A DNA stretch of 64,000 nucleotides from Cavenderia fasciculata (GCF_000203815.1 NW_004457736.1:1488001-1552000), one strand, 5' to 3'; positions 1 through 12,024 are shown, counted from the stretch's first letter. Translations and numbers: made by a program. The notes: generated by a model from the letters alone, not told the origin.

Positions 1-3000
1 AAAATAAATAGAGTAATTTAAAAAGTTAGAGAGTTGGTTGGTTCATTTTAATTTAATTTCTTTCTTTCTTTCTTTCTTTCTTACAAAAACTAAAGGTTGA
101 GCTTCCATTATAGCATCAACAATAAACATCATTGATTCCAAACCAATAATTTTATATTCCAAACCGTATAATGTTTTCATGTTGGCCAAATCGACATCTG
201 ATAGTTTAGGGAGTATCCAATTGATAGAGATGGCTCCATCGTCTGAATTTTGATGTTGAAGTGAAAGATGGGAAAGATTGGGTGATTTACTAGAGTCGAC
301 AGATTGTCGAAGTGAAATGGGTGAAGCTGTCAATTTGGATTGGAAATAATGTGTCGATGATAATAATGATGTTGTAGGTGTACTTGGTGTTGGCGTAGCT
401 GCATTAAATTTAATTTTTAATCTTTGCATTGTTTTCTTTAATATTGGACTTACTATAAAAAATAAAATAAAATAAAATAAAATAAAAGAAATTAATATTC
501 TATTCTTTGTTTTTTAATAATAATAATATTTTGTTTGTTTTGTTTAGTCTTACTATTTGAAATTGAATCATCAGTAAATAATAGGGAATTTGAAGATTCA
601 CCAAAAAATGTGTAAACTGTATAAACGTAATATTCCAATAATTGAGCAATTGCAGTAAAGATTGGGTATGCTAATTGTTTTAAAATCTTCATCATTTGTA
701 GATACTTTCCAATAAGACGAATGACATTAATGGTAGTTGAAGCAATCAATGGAGAACTAGTATTTGATGTTGTTGTTGTTGTTGTTGTTGTTGATTGTCC
801 ATTTGTACCACTCGTTCCATTTTGTTGTTGTTGTTGCTGTTGTTGTTGTTCTTGATGACCCAACTTGTCACCAGATGCTTCATTCAAAGTCTTTCTATTT
901 GATAATTCTTTATAGGCAAATGGATTACCATTTATCTTAAAGTTGTTAAAGAATGCAACGTCGTGTACTTGTAGGTCGAGACTTGGCTTGTTCTGATCGA
1001 GGTTGAGTGATAGGAATGCAGATGCCGCCAATGCAGTTTGTGAAGATGATTTGGGCAACGATGATGACGACGAAGAAGATGAGAGTGATGATGTTTTTGA
1101 AGAGTTCTTCATGACTCCACCAAACTCTTGAATATCCAAAACTGTAAAATCAGTTGCCAATGGTACCTTGTGCCACATTTCATTCTCGAGCATGGTTCTA
1201 AGATCCTCTATTCTCTTTTTGTGGAAGTGTTCGAAATAGGCCAATGACTGGTCACGCATAGCAGCCTTGAGAAGCGATAGATACTGTCCGTGTGTACCTT
1301 CCCTCTCTTCATTGGCAAACTCTTGTCCAATATCAATAAATTGGTTGACTGATTCCAGTACCTTGAGAAACTCTTCAATCTTGAATGATGGACTACATGC
1401 TCCAAGAATATGTTTGATTTGGTTTTGTATAGTATTCCACATTAACTTTTTAGTTCCAATCATCACTCTAAATGTATCAATATAAAAATCTCTCTCTGAT
1501 GAAGCAGCTGCAGCAGCAGAAGATGAAGAAGAAGATGACGAAGAGGATGATGATGAAGAAGATAATTTCTTTCCATTGGTTAATGATGATGGTTGTGGAG
1601 ATGTTCCATCACTACTAGTACCATTACTTTGGTGATGGTCACTACTCGTTGTATTTGTAGCCAACCATTCAAGTATCCATTTTCTCATTTGATAATGCGA
1701 CCACATCAAATCTGTCAAATGTTCCAATAATCCCAATAATGATGATACATATTGATCTTCTTTTAATATTTTACACATATCTACAAATTTCATCCTAATT
1801 TTAAAATAATAATTAATAATCAAATAATAATATATATTTTAAATATTTGACATACGGTTTTAATTCTTCAGGATTATCATAACCATGAGACATATGAGTA
1901 ATTAAAATTCTTTTTGAATGATCTTCAATATTGGTAATAAAATATTGATGAATCTTTTCTCTTAGTCTTTGTTTTTGGTCCAACATTAAATACCCGGTTA
2001 TAATACTTTCAAATATCTTTGCATCAAATTCATTACACATTTTTGAAAATGATGAATCTATTTTATCTAAAATCTTTTGATTTGATGACTAGTATAAAAA
2101 ATAAATAATCCAAAATGATATTAATATAAATAAAGATTGACGATGATTATAAAATAAATATAATTCCTATTTTTCATACCTCGAAACCTTGAGTAATAGT
2201 TTGAATGCATTGATATTGTGAAGCAGACATTATCTTTTTACTAGATTGATTTGCCAATTCAATGGCATCACCAAAGCTATGTTGACGAATAAGTGTTTCA
2301 ATTTTACGACCGGCATCACCAATATCTTTGATGGTTTCCAATTCGCTTACAATGTATTTGTAGATAGCACGTTTTCTATGTTTTTGTAATAGAATCATTC
2401 CAAATGATGTCAATCCCTTTTGAACTTGATCAAGATAATGTTTACCACTCCTACACATTACCGCCGAATGCGATAAATCCTTTTCAATCTCATAAACTTG
2501 TGACATTCCTTGTACTATAGAAATCGAAATAGAAAGATTAATAAATGTCTATTCATTTCATATCTCTTTCATTTCTGTGTTTCATACCAAATCCATTATA
2601 ACTCTTCATAATTAAATCATTGAATCTTGAATCTACAGCTTCATGATATTCATAGATTCTGACAGACAACTTGTCGATTGGATCGATTTCATCTTTGGTG
2701 GGATCAACTGAATCACAAAGTGAAGAAGTAGATGATGATGCAGACAATGATGAAGATGATGGACGATCTGGTGGTATTTGATTCAATAAATATCCAATAT
2801 CAAAATCCTCTTTAAAGTATTCTGCATCTAAACTATTAATAATTCTATTTTCCTTTTCAATCTATAAGATAATAGATAAATATTATATAAGTACTTATGT
2901 TTTATGTATCTATCTTATCTATCTTATCTACATACATCTTCTGGTGACTTTTCACTAAGATATGTTTTAGTGTTACCTTTTCTTGCAGACAATAGTTTAG

Positions 3001-3157
3001 ATACTGAAGTAAGTGTATTCAAATTTGATGTCAAAGAGAATAAGTTGAGTTCATCTTTATTGTTATTGTTATTATTATTATTATTAGATGATGATGGTGT
3101 TCTTTGATGATTACTTTGTTGTCTATTATTTTGATCATTATAGTGATGATGATCCAT
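1..3157 (-). CDS. vps50: Syndetin (VPS50), partial at the left edge
   Basis: This is the subunit specific to the EARP tethering complex, which works with VPS51-53 in recycling from endosomes to the plasma membrane. Six exons read cleanly: 3157..2936, 2861..2588, 2514..2180, 2088..1856, 1794..554 and 452..85 (891 codons so far). A GTAAG donor follows position 85, so the last ~200 residues (the DUF2451 end) lie outside the window. Matches to animal VPS50 run in order: an N-terminal coiled-coil VPS54-like region, a segment like YFEHFHKKRIEDLRTMLENE followed by FTVLDIQEF, NPFAY, and INVIRLIGKYLQMMKILK followed by the YYVYTVYTFFG block. Insertions of poly-S, poly-Q, poly-T and poly-N are typical of dictyostelids and fall between conserved blocks. 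It diverges from importin-11 with only 324 bp between starts. The family assignment is secure; exon ends are inferred from splice motifs and frame continuity. Confidence 0.9.
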
Positions 3158-3481
3158 TTCAAACTACCTTGAAGGGATATATATAATAATATTATAGTAT
3201 ATATCTATCTCCCTTTTATGTATGTATATGTATATATATATATTGTATATAAGTATATGTAAAAGATGTCTCTTGTTCCTGAAATGAACCTTTTAACAAC
3301 TTCAGCAAAGAAGAGGTGAACTGACCCTGCACTTTTTAAAAAGAAATCTTTTGGGGGGTGTCTTGCACAAAAGACAACTGTGAAACTTTGTTTCGTTCAT
3401 CTCTTGACGACGAGTAACATCATTATTCTTTATATATATTTATATTTATAGTTATATATATATATATATACTTAAAGGAGG

Positions 3482-6400
3482 ATGAGTATATCAAAAGATC
3501 AAATATGCACATTATTGCTTAATACATTGTCACCTGACAATACAACGATTCAACAGACAGAGGCACACTTAAAGGCGATCGACAAACAACAAGGGTTCAC
3601 AGGTGTACTCATCGACATTATTCAAGATAAACAAAATATACCTTCACATGTTAGATTGGTTGCTGCTGTTCATTTAAAGAATCAAATTGCAAATAATTGG
3701 AAGAATAAACCGTATGATAGAAATGAGAAAAGAGAAAGAGAAACAGAGATAGAGAATAGAGTAATGCTAACATTTATATTTATACTTTTTAGAGATTTAA
3801 TAATTATAAATGATCAAGATAAACAAGTTTATAGAGAAAGATTACTTTATATATTATCACAATACGAACAAATAGGAGAGGAATCAAAAATAGCTAGACA
3901 ATTATCTATTGCAATATCAAAGATTGCACGTGTCGATTATCATAAACAATGGCCAACACTATTTCAAGTACTATTTGAGTATCTTGAAAAGGGGAATGAT
4001 CATCATAAATTGACTGCCCTTCAAACTATCAAATACATTGTCAATGAATTATCATCAAAAAGAATGTCTGCTGAAAGAAAGGAATTTTATCAAGTAAGTA
4101 AAAATATAAATATAACCTATCTCTTTAATATATTTATTTATTTATTATTTTTTAAAGGTATCAAATGAATTATTTAAATTATTTGGACCAATTTGGAATA
4201 ATTCAATGAATCAATTACAAAATACAGTAAAGATGGTGTCGACAGTTGAAACAATCGAACAAAGAAACAATATATTTATTCAACAAAACCAACAAACATC
4301 GGTTGAATTGTTGATTGTAGTCTCCAAGATATTGAGACGTATCATCGAACATGGATTCACTCAATATCAAGAAAATAATGATATCTGTGAATTCTTTAAT
4401 AATCTATTTAATTATTTATCAAATATATTATCATTTAGTATGTTAAAGACGATTAAAAATAATTAATAGATATATTAAATATTATACTAATTTATTTATT
4501 TATCGTTTGTAGGAAAATCAAATGGAAATCATATATTAAGATTAAAAATTGATGAATTAATTATAATGAATCAAAAGATTATAATTAGAGCTCAAGCAAT
4601 GAATCCATTGACATTTATTAAATTCCTAGTACCATCACTCACCTATTTTAATAATCAAATCGTTGCCTATACACCACCACATTTACAATTAACAGCCACC
4701 ATTCAACAACAACACCAAGATGAACGTTCATCCGAGGAAAGTTTAATAACATTTAAAACATCATTGGTACAATCATTAATGTATCTTAGATCGATTGTAG
4801 ATTGTATTAGTTATCAAACAGAGATATCTGATCCCGATGAAGATGAAGGTGTTGCATTGGGTAGTGTGGACGTGACAAACAATAGTTCGGCAACACATGT
4901 TGCACAGTCAATGATCAAACAGTTTTTCAATTTCGAGATGCTACAAGTACATCTTCGAGCATTGGTTTCAAACTTTTTAATCATCACTCCAGAGGAATTA
5001 CAGACTTGGCAAGACGAGCCTGAACAATACATCATGCAGCTCGATTCAGACTCTCACCAATACGAATTGAAACCATGTGCATACAACTTGTTTATATTGC
5101 TCATGAAACATTTCCACGAGAGTTGTGTACAAATTGTGATAGAGATTGTAAAGTATGCTATGGAGTTGAGAGCTCCCTTGACAGATCAACAAGTATTACT
5201 TAAAGAGTCATGCTACATGACTATTGGACTTGGATACTATAACTTGTACGAGGTGGTAGAGTTTGACAAACTCTTTCAAAGTGTGTTTTTAGCAGAGTTG
5301 CAAACTCCTGATGCACGGTACAAGATCCTTACACGTCGTGTGTGTTGGTTGTTAGGGTACTGGATTCCCAAGATTCCCGAGCAGTTGCGTGCACCTATTG
5401 TATCAATCTTGCTAGAGTTGGTTAATCACAATGATTTGGTGATTGCACTAACTGGAGCTGACTCTCTCAAGGCATACATTGACGATTACACATTTGAGCT
5501 TGACACTTTCAAGCCATACGTCAACCAGACTATTCTTTCTTTGTTGGCATTGTTCAAACGTTGCGAGGAAGTAGAGTCACAAACCAAGCTGTTAGAAGTA
5601 CTCGGTGTCATCTTTGTCCAACTCAACGAACAACTACGTCCATACGTCGCCAGTATTTTCCATCTTTTTGGAGAGTCGTGGAGCAACGGTGATGTATCAT
5701 CCATCCTCAAAAACTCGCTCATTAGATGCATGACACTCTTTTTACAAGCGTGGAATAGCAGTCCGGCTGAATACGAGTCGTTCCTACTCGCTGTGATCGA
5801 TCACGCCACCACACCTGGTTCAGAAGAATCTGTATTTTTGCTCGAGGATGGTCTTGACCTGTGGCTCACCTATATCTGCCGTATTGGTGTAACACAAACT
5901 ATATCACCGCGTTTGTTACAAGTGTTCCGTAATTTGGTGGGGACACTCTCTCATACACTAGAGTTTGCAGAGACGTGCCTGCGTATCCTCGACGCCTACC
6001 TGTTGATTGGTCAGCAAGAGCTGTTGCAACAGTATGGTAAAGACGTGGCACAATGCTTCTTCCACCTGCTTGGTGACATTCGTGACTCTTCTACAGTCCA
6101 TGTTGCACAGCCAATCGACCGTGTACTGCAAATGTTCCCAAACGACGGCTGCGTACTCCTCCAATCAGTGTTGGCCAAGTTGTACACGCTCACTATGGAT
6201 CCTGAAGAGCCCGGGTTGGCCAAAGTACAGTATCTCACCGTCTTTGCACGTGTGTGTGTTGGTAACCCACTCTACCTCTTTTCCCTACTCGACGGTATCG
6301 CTGCCCATAAACAGCAACCCGTCCAAGACACTGTAAACCAATTCTTTGACCAATGGTTTGACAATATCGACTCGATATCAAACTCTGATGCACGTAAACT

Positions 6401-6773
6401 CACTGCTATTGCCTTGTGCAATCTTATCGCCACACCAAGAGCCGAAGTCATTCCACAACTTTCACAAATCATCACTACCGTCGTAGGACTACGTCCCGAT
6501 ATTGACCCACCCAACAATGACTTTTTCTCTGGTGGTGGAGAGTCTGCTGGAGGATTCTCACTCGACGGGTTCTCACTCCCAGAGAGTGCCACTGAAATAC
6601 AATTACGCAAGGTCCAACAAGTCGACCCCTTAAACATTGTCGACCTATCAACCTACCTCTACGAAAAAATGAAAGAAGCTTCCAATCGATTGGGTGCCAA
6701 TGTTTTCCAAGCTGCCATTCAATCTATGCATCCTACTGTTTTACAATTGGCTATTCCACCGGTTAATAAATAA
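3482..6773 (+). CDS. ipo11: Importin-11 homolog (karyopherin beta)
   Basis: This is a nuclear import receptor of the importin-beta superfamily; in animals importin-11 carries UbcM2 and rpL12. Exons are 3482..3711, 3793..4093, 4158..4437 and 4513..6773, giving 1023 aa against ~975 in human. The N-terminus has the importin-N pattern (an acidic helix, then VRLVAAVHLKNQI). Conserved family blocks follow: SKRMSAERKEFYQ, LVSNFLIITPEELQTWQDEP with YELKPC, RYKILTRRVCWLLGYW, VFLLEDGLDLWLTYI and a C-terminal STYLYEKMKEA helix, all colinear with animal importin-11. The first intron (3712..3792) is 81 bp and free of in-frame stops, so a retained-intron product would stay in frame. The start ATG lies directly after an AAAGGAGG context and is the only in-frame ATG upstream of the domain. 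Codon use is markedly GC-richer in the last exon than in the first. Confidence 0.92.
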
Positions 6774-6910
6774 ATTATTTAATTAATAATAAAATGTTCA
6801 AGATGTTTAAACAAACTTTTATCATTGTATATTATTGAACAACCAAATACCTACTTTAAATAATTTACTTACAAATAGATGTGGTTTGATTGATAAATCA
6901 ATGTTGTTGG

Positions 6911-6990
6911 CTAGGCCTCCCTTTTGAGTTTTAGATGGAGACATGTGTTTTAAAACACGCTCCACCAGCAAATCAAAAGGGAACACCTAG
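6911..6990. repeat. Four-tier nested inverted repeat (foldback or structured RNA)
   Basis: Four complementary segment pairs are nested in the right order within 80 bp. They are CTAGG 6911-6915 with CCTAG 6986-6990; TCCCTTTTGA 6918-6927 with TCAAAAGGGA 6973-6982; TGGAG 6936-6940 with CTCCA 6960-6964; and the perfect palindrome GTGTTTTAAAACAC 6945-6958 at the centre. The outer helix is 10 bp without mismatch. No protein frame explains this. It could be a small structured RNA or a foldback (MITE-like) element. I saw no flanking target-site duplication. Confidence 0.6.
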
Positions 6991-7313
6991 AAAATTACAT
7001 CTTCATATCATCTATCTCCAAACGTCGACCTAATCAATTGTTATCCAGAAGTACAAATGTCGACCCAGAATGGCAGAGGGCGTTAAAAAAAATTTACCAA
7101 ATTAATAAATTTTGGGTTGTTGTACCCAGGGTCTCGATAAACTCATTAACCTACTTTAATATGTGGGTTGGGCGTTGGATCGCTGCTCTCCCAAAAAAGT
7201 TTACAAGAATTCGCCCTTGCAGGTCTCATTATATATTAAATAAGTTAAAATAGTTAATTTATTTTTAGAAATATTTATTTTTATTGTATTATTTTTTAGA
7301 ATTAATTATTAAC

Positions 7314-7346
7314 TTTTAATATTTTGGATAGAAATTATAAAGGTTA
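7314..7346. repeat. 33-bp direct repeat, left copy
   Basis: These 33 bases are identical to 11895-11927 in the same orientation, and the match stops at both ends. The two copies bracket the small ORF, the SAM/Crinkler locus and most of a decayed gene. In the right copy the repeat sits inside coding-like sequence on the minus strand (frame reading VTFIISIQNIK). In the left copy it lies in non-coding DNA, 3' of the small minus-strand ORF. Confidence 0.85.
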
Positions 7347-7412
7347 AAATTATTTTGGAAAAATAAAAATATATTGGTTTGATTTTAGATTTTGGATTAT
7401 AAATTCATAATT

Positions 7413-7589
7413 TTAACTTTCTCCAAGAACATAGCTAATAGAAATTGGATCGATGGAAAAAGATTGGTTGGCATCACAAAGTATTCCACTTCCATCGTAA
7501 CTATTTTGGATGATCAATTGTCCATCTAAATAACAACAGATTCTACATGGATGAATAAATAAACCCGAGAAGAAAAAAGGGCTCCTCAT
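7413..7589 (-). CDS. Small Cys-containing ORF, 58 aa, unrecognised
   Basis: A complete ATG-to-TAA frame of 58 codons. It begins MRSPFFF, carries a PCRICCYLDGQLII segment and a GILCDANQSF segment, and ends SYVLGES. Mixed amino-acid use and evenly placed cysteines look coding rather than random AT-rich DNA. No signal peptide or named domain is evident. It may be a genuine small protein, or the last exon of a decayed gene whose upstream part has been lost into the AT-rich DNA before the SAM-domain locus. I do not recognise the family. Confidence 0.4.
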   Translation of the reverse strand: MRSPFFFSGLFIHPCRICCYLDGQLIIQNSYDGSGILCDANQSFSIDPISISYVLGES

Positions 7590-8073
7590 TGTGATGTGTA
7601 GTTTATTATTCTTTCTACTCTTTGTTCACATCGGTTTTTCAAAAAAAAAAAAAATATTTAAATAAAAAAAAAAAAAAAGGGTGTGGTAGTATTGCAATAT
7701 TACAAATTTGAAAAAAGAAAAGACACTTTTGAAACATTGACAATGTTTTCTATTATCGTATGACATCACTTTTAATCATAACATGTATAATGCTTTGACA
7801 ATAACAGAAATTGCATCACAAAGCGATTTCAAACGATGGTCAGCAAAACAAGTAAAAGAATGGGCTACAAAAGAAGTTCAAGTAAGAGAAGAATATGCCC
7901 AGATGCTTCTTGATAATGATGTGGATGGAGAAAGTATCGCAGTGTTTACAGAGGCTGATTTTGGTAAATGTGGCATAGTCGTAGCACCTGCAAAGAAGCT
8001 CTATCTGGCTGTTCAACAACTTTTAATTCAACAATCGCTATCACATCAGATCAGCAGTGGTAAGTAGTTATGC

Positions 8074-8141
<68 letters not shown>
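8074..8141. repeat. (CTAT)n microsatellite
   Basis: About 17 uninterrupted tetranucleotide units lie just inside the first spacer of the SAM/Crinkler locus, immediately after its GTAAG donor. Confidence 0.95.
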
Positions 8142-8142
<1 letters not shown>

Positions 8143-9123
8143 CTATTTCATTTGTCCCAGTCATATTCGTCATTCCCTCACGACCCCATCATTATGCTCG
8201 TTGCTCGTCATCTATTAATCACACCATCAACCTTTAAAGTGTTGTCGTTCACCCATTAGACATTTTATTATCTAAAATAAAATCACACATTTATTTTAAT
8301 AAATATGCTTTTTTCTTGGAGTTTGATGATAAAAAGCACTCATACCGGTCAGCAGTTCACTATCTATTCTTTCTGATACATTTTATTTGATCTTATTTCA
8401 TTATCTATTCATCATCATCATCATCATCATCTTGTTTCATTCAGTTATTTATTCTTTGTAGTTTATATCCCTTTCTATCTTAATTTGCAACCATATTCCA
8501 ACTGTCTTTTTTATCATTTATTTGTTTCATCTCTTCATTTTTCTATTTTGTAAATAATTTTCTTTCAGAGTCCTTACAAGTTCCTCCGCATTTTAAAATT
8601 TAATTATTACATTCTATTATTGTCACCATTATTAACCACCATCATTATTTCGTTCTATCCTAAAGGCACCACCTCTAACGTAATGTCAAGTAGGTTGAAC
8701 TAACAATTGACGTGATAATATCAACCTAACCCATTCTCTCATTTTTTTTTCTAGCACAACAGAAAGCTCGGGAATTGGTCAAGGGAACTGATTTCACTGT
8801 TGCTCAAAAGAGCGCATGTTCCACGTTTATTGATGAAAATGAAGCCATGCTAATATTATTATTGGACAACATGGAATGGGTTTAGATGTATTACAATTTT
8901 TCGCTCAATAACTCGTAGACAGCAATACATCTATTCCCTCTACTGCTCCCAAAGGTAAGGCCCCTCATTATCACCACATCCTTTTTATCAAAGCATCATT
9001 CCCTTCCATTTCTTCATTATATTATCAACATATCCATCTCTCAAACAACTCTTTTTTTACTTGTTGTTTATCTTTTTGTTTTATTATCTCATCAATGCAC
9101 TACCCATCTCTTTTAACCAAACA

Positions 9124-9614
9124 CAATCATTCAACATCTTGTCATTTTGTTTGTTCATCTTTCATGTCATTGACCTCTTGTGTTCATTCTTTAAGATCTT
9201 TGGACCTTTTATTTTTATCACCCATCTCTTTTTCCATCTTATCCACTACTTTTGTCAAACATACCTAATTGGTGCATCAACCAATCACCATCATTCAAAT
9301 CTAGTCATTTTGTTTTTCTTTGTTTGTTTGCTCTCATATTACAGGCCCATCACTTGTCTCATTTTTGTTGGTCAATCCATCTCCAACAAAAACTTTCAAT
9401 CAGATATTGCAATCCATCACTATCATTGCTACTCTTTAAAACATTATTATCTTTTTTGGTTCCAAATACCATATCAATCGCCAACCTACACTCTCACCCC
9501 TCTATCTGCCCCCATATTTATCACCATCACGGATTGTTGGTAGCCATCCCAAACTATTCTGATTGTAGCAACCATTCTTCATCATTCAAAATCTTGTCAT
9601 TTTGTTTTGTTTGT
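9124..9614. repeat. Three degenerate spacer repeats in pyrimidine-rich DNA
   Basis: A unit resembling CATTCAAxxTCTtGTCATTTTGTTT occurs at about 9124-9156, 9280-9327 and 9569-9614, in the same orientation. The surrounding strand is T/C-rich, which creates long open frames of Phe/Leu/Ile/Ser/His composition that are not genes. The repeats suggest the spacer grew by internal duplication. Confidence 0.5.
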
Positions 9615-11600
9615 TTTTTGAATCATCCTTTGTTTTTTGGTACTCCAACCGCAGGTTCATTTACTAATCATTTATTTCTTTTTTTTGTTCGAAGCAAGAG
9701 AGAAGAGAGCATATGGTATGCATTGTTAACAATTGGTTTTGATGTGATCGATTTAAATTAACTTTTTATCTTAGATCCACCAATCAAAGAAAGTTTGCAA
9801 AAGTACAAGAAATCAAAAGCATTTAATGAGATGTATCCACAAGATCCTCTCTGTTCTTCTTCATTGAGAACTCGTTTCAAGTTTGTTGATGGATTAATTC
9901 ATATCATGGACAGAAAGATCACATCCGACTTACTGGAAGATATCAAAAAATCCCTTGGAAAGGTAAAAGGCTTTTATGTTCAAGGCCCACAAGGTGTCGG
10001 CAAGTCTCACTCACTCTATCAAGTGGTGAGTACCCTCCGCGAAGATATCAATAATAGAGTTTTGTATCTTCCAGATTGCAAAGGATGGGGAGATTCTTTT
10101 GACAGAAACATTTTTTTTTTTGGATATTGCACTCGTAGCATTCGAGGTAGCTGGGGACAACTTTGTTCAAGATTGGACAAGTAAACTCCTTCTTGATGTA
10201 TCGCCACAAGGCAATCTCATCCTCCTTGATCAATTTCTCCACGATATGGCTGCACACTGTCGCACAAACAATCTCTCGATCTACATGGTTTTTGACCAAC
10301 ACCACTCACTCACTGACGAACAAAGACTAACTTTTCCACTTTGTATCATCGAGGGGTCGCTTGTGACCAGTTCTTTGTGGAGCAGACTCTTGGTAGTCAT
10401 ATCTGGATCTGCAAACAACAGGTACGCTCTCAAGGTTGCAACCGATGGACAATGGCCTATTTTCCCATTCAACAATGGGTTCACAGATGACGAGTACAAC
10501 AAATGGGCGATAACCAAAAAGATTATAAACGATCAAGACACCTTTGATAAGGTCAAATCAGTTACATCTTTTATTCCGTAAGATATAACCAAAGATCGAT
10601 AGGGTCATGTAGCGTTATTAACCAATTCAATCTCATTAGGGTCGAGGTACAACAGTTATTAGATTTGGATACCACAAAAGACTTTTCACAAGTGGATAAC
10701 TCAATCTTTTCGTATACACAGAAAAAACGAAACCAGATCACTCTCCAAGACATCGCATTTCAAAATGATTACCTTGGTGACCAACGTATGCAGGAGAGAT
10801 TCATTCGCTCCATTTTATTTATGGAGCTCAATCTACCCATCCAAATGGAATCAATCTTTATCAACCACCAACTCATGGTATTGCGTGATGGGTATGTTTG
10901 TCCGCTTATCCCGATGGTCGTCCCTATTTTGAAGAGCGCATACTCGAAAACCGTACCCTACGACATCAACTTGGCTCTAATATATCAATCCGTCTTTCGT
11001 GGCACCATCGATCTCACATCTGACGCTCGTGGTCGCATCGTAGAGCACTATCTGATTGATAAGCTGTCATCGGTGCGAAAGTTTTCAGTGCTCGCCAAAA
11101 AGATCAACATCGTCACCAAAAAAAGAGGCAAGCAATTTTATGATAATTTCGTACTCAGTGATCAAAAGATCACAGTTAAAGATTATCACACCAAAGAGTT
11201 CTGTGGTAACAAGTTTGATGCTACCACCAACTTTGATATCAATTTGTTCATCGTTCCAACATCGCCCAACTATCCCACTGTCGACTTTTACTTTTGGGAC
11301 AAGACCAACAAGCATCTGTACCCTTGTCAAGTCACTGTCGGTAGAACACACTCGAACAATTGGTCAAAGAATGAGAGCGAGATGATGAAACTCTTACCAA
11401 AAGATTCCAAAATATCTTTTCTTTGGATCGCAACTGAAGATCTTGACTTGATCTTTCACGAATTCGACAACCAATTCATTGTTTATTTGTCAGATTTGCA
11501 GAACGAAGAAGACTTTGCTTTATTGAAAGATTTCAGAAGAATCTAGATTCACAAACCATTTTTCATTAAATTATTAAAATCACCATTGATCATATGTTAA

Positions 11601-12024
11601 TTAACTTAATCGGATCGATTTTTTGTTTCTCAATGATTTCAATGTTTTCACGAGCTGAATAAGAGGAAGTTTATTTTTTAAAACACTCTTGGATGATTGG
11701 TAAGTGCACTTCCCAATTTGACATGCTGATATTGTTCCGAATCCTTTTTTTACAGTAGTCATCCAATAAGTCGATATTAACATTTCTTTTATAGAATAGT
11801 AAGCATCTATTATTGATTGCATCCCTGGTAATTGTTGGAATGAGCCAGCGATATTTCGAAAAGCAATTAATGATGGGAAATACGTTACATCCATTTTTAA
11901 TATTTTGGATAGAAATTATAAAGGTTACAGATGGTGCATTGATAAATAATGATTTGATTGGTGCAATATTAATTGTTTCCAGTAATTTTGGTTGACGTTG
12001 AGTGCATCCTTTAATTTTTTGTTG
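11601..12024 (-). pseudogene. Decayed unknown gene fragment
   Basis: Reading leftward from an ATG at about 12024, coding-like peptides appear in successive frames: MVTKINKKLKDALNVNQNYW; then PKLLETINIAPIKSLFI, continuing through IISIQNIKNGCNVFP; then FPSLIAFRNIAGSFQQLPG, running on to LKSLRNKKSIRLS. The hydrophobic/Asn-rich pattern resembles dictyostelid F-box/LRR family proteins, but I cannot name it. At least two frame changes separate the pieces, and no splice sites explain them. It contains the right copy of the 33-bp direct repeat. Confidence 0.4.
11895..11927. repeat. 33-bp direct repeat, right copy
   Basis: Identical to 7314-7346 in the same orientation. Here it falls within the decayed minus-strand gene fragment. 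Confidence 0.85.

Larger units (their letters stand above)
6774..7412. other. Intergenic stretch between importin-11 and a small ORF
   Basis: No convincing gene. It holds the four-tier foldback at 6911-6990 and one copy of a 33-bp direct repeat (7314-7346). An open frame at 7038-7253 (71 codons) matches no domain I know and has no splice or start context supporting it. A 12-base string GAATTCGCCCTT near 7210 is unusually GC-rich for this AT-rich spacer. Confidence 0.5.
7783..11546 (+). pseudogene. SAM-domain + Crinkler-type P-loop NTPase/nuclease locus, broken
   Basis: Three parts lie in order on the plus strand. First is a SAM-like domain (7783-8067; WSAKQVKEWA, then DGESIAVFTEADF). A short linker exon follows at about 8755. 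Last is a two-part core at about 9776-11546. The core opens with a P-loop (GPQGVGKS) and a downstream MVFDQHHSLT segment of Walker-B type. It ends in a restriction-endonuclease-like region with an early EHYL and a later beta-hairpin ending PCQVT. This order matches Crinkler (CRN) effector-like proteins known from oomycetes, chytrids and other eukaryotes. The locus looks broken, with roughly three or four breaks, and I treat it as a fossil. The two spacers inside it (about 690 and 820 bp) are far longer than other introns here. Domain calls are by motif reading only. Confidence 0.6.

Noticed and set aside
7038-7253. 71-codon plus-strand frame
   Set aside because: Composition partly coding-like (VDPEWQRALKK), but no domain, no homology I recognise and no upstream promoter pattern; left as unexplained spacer.
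9061-9761. Two overlapping 160-169 codon frames
   Set aside because: They come from T/C-rich spacer DNA inside the Crinkler locus; composition is Phe/Leu/Ser/His with internal spacer repeats and no domain.
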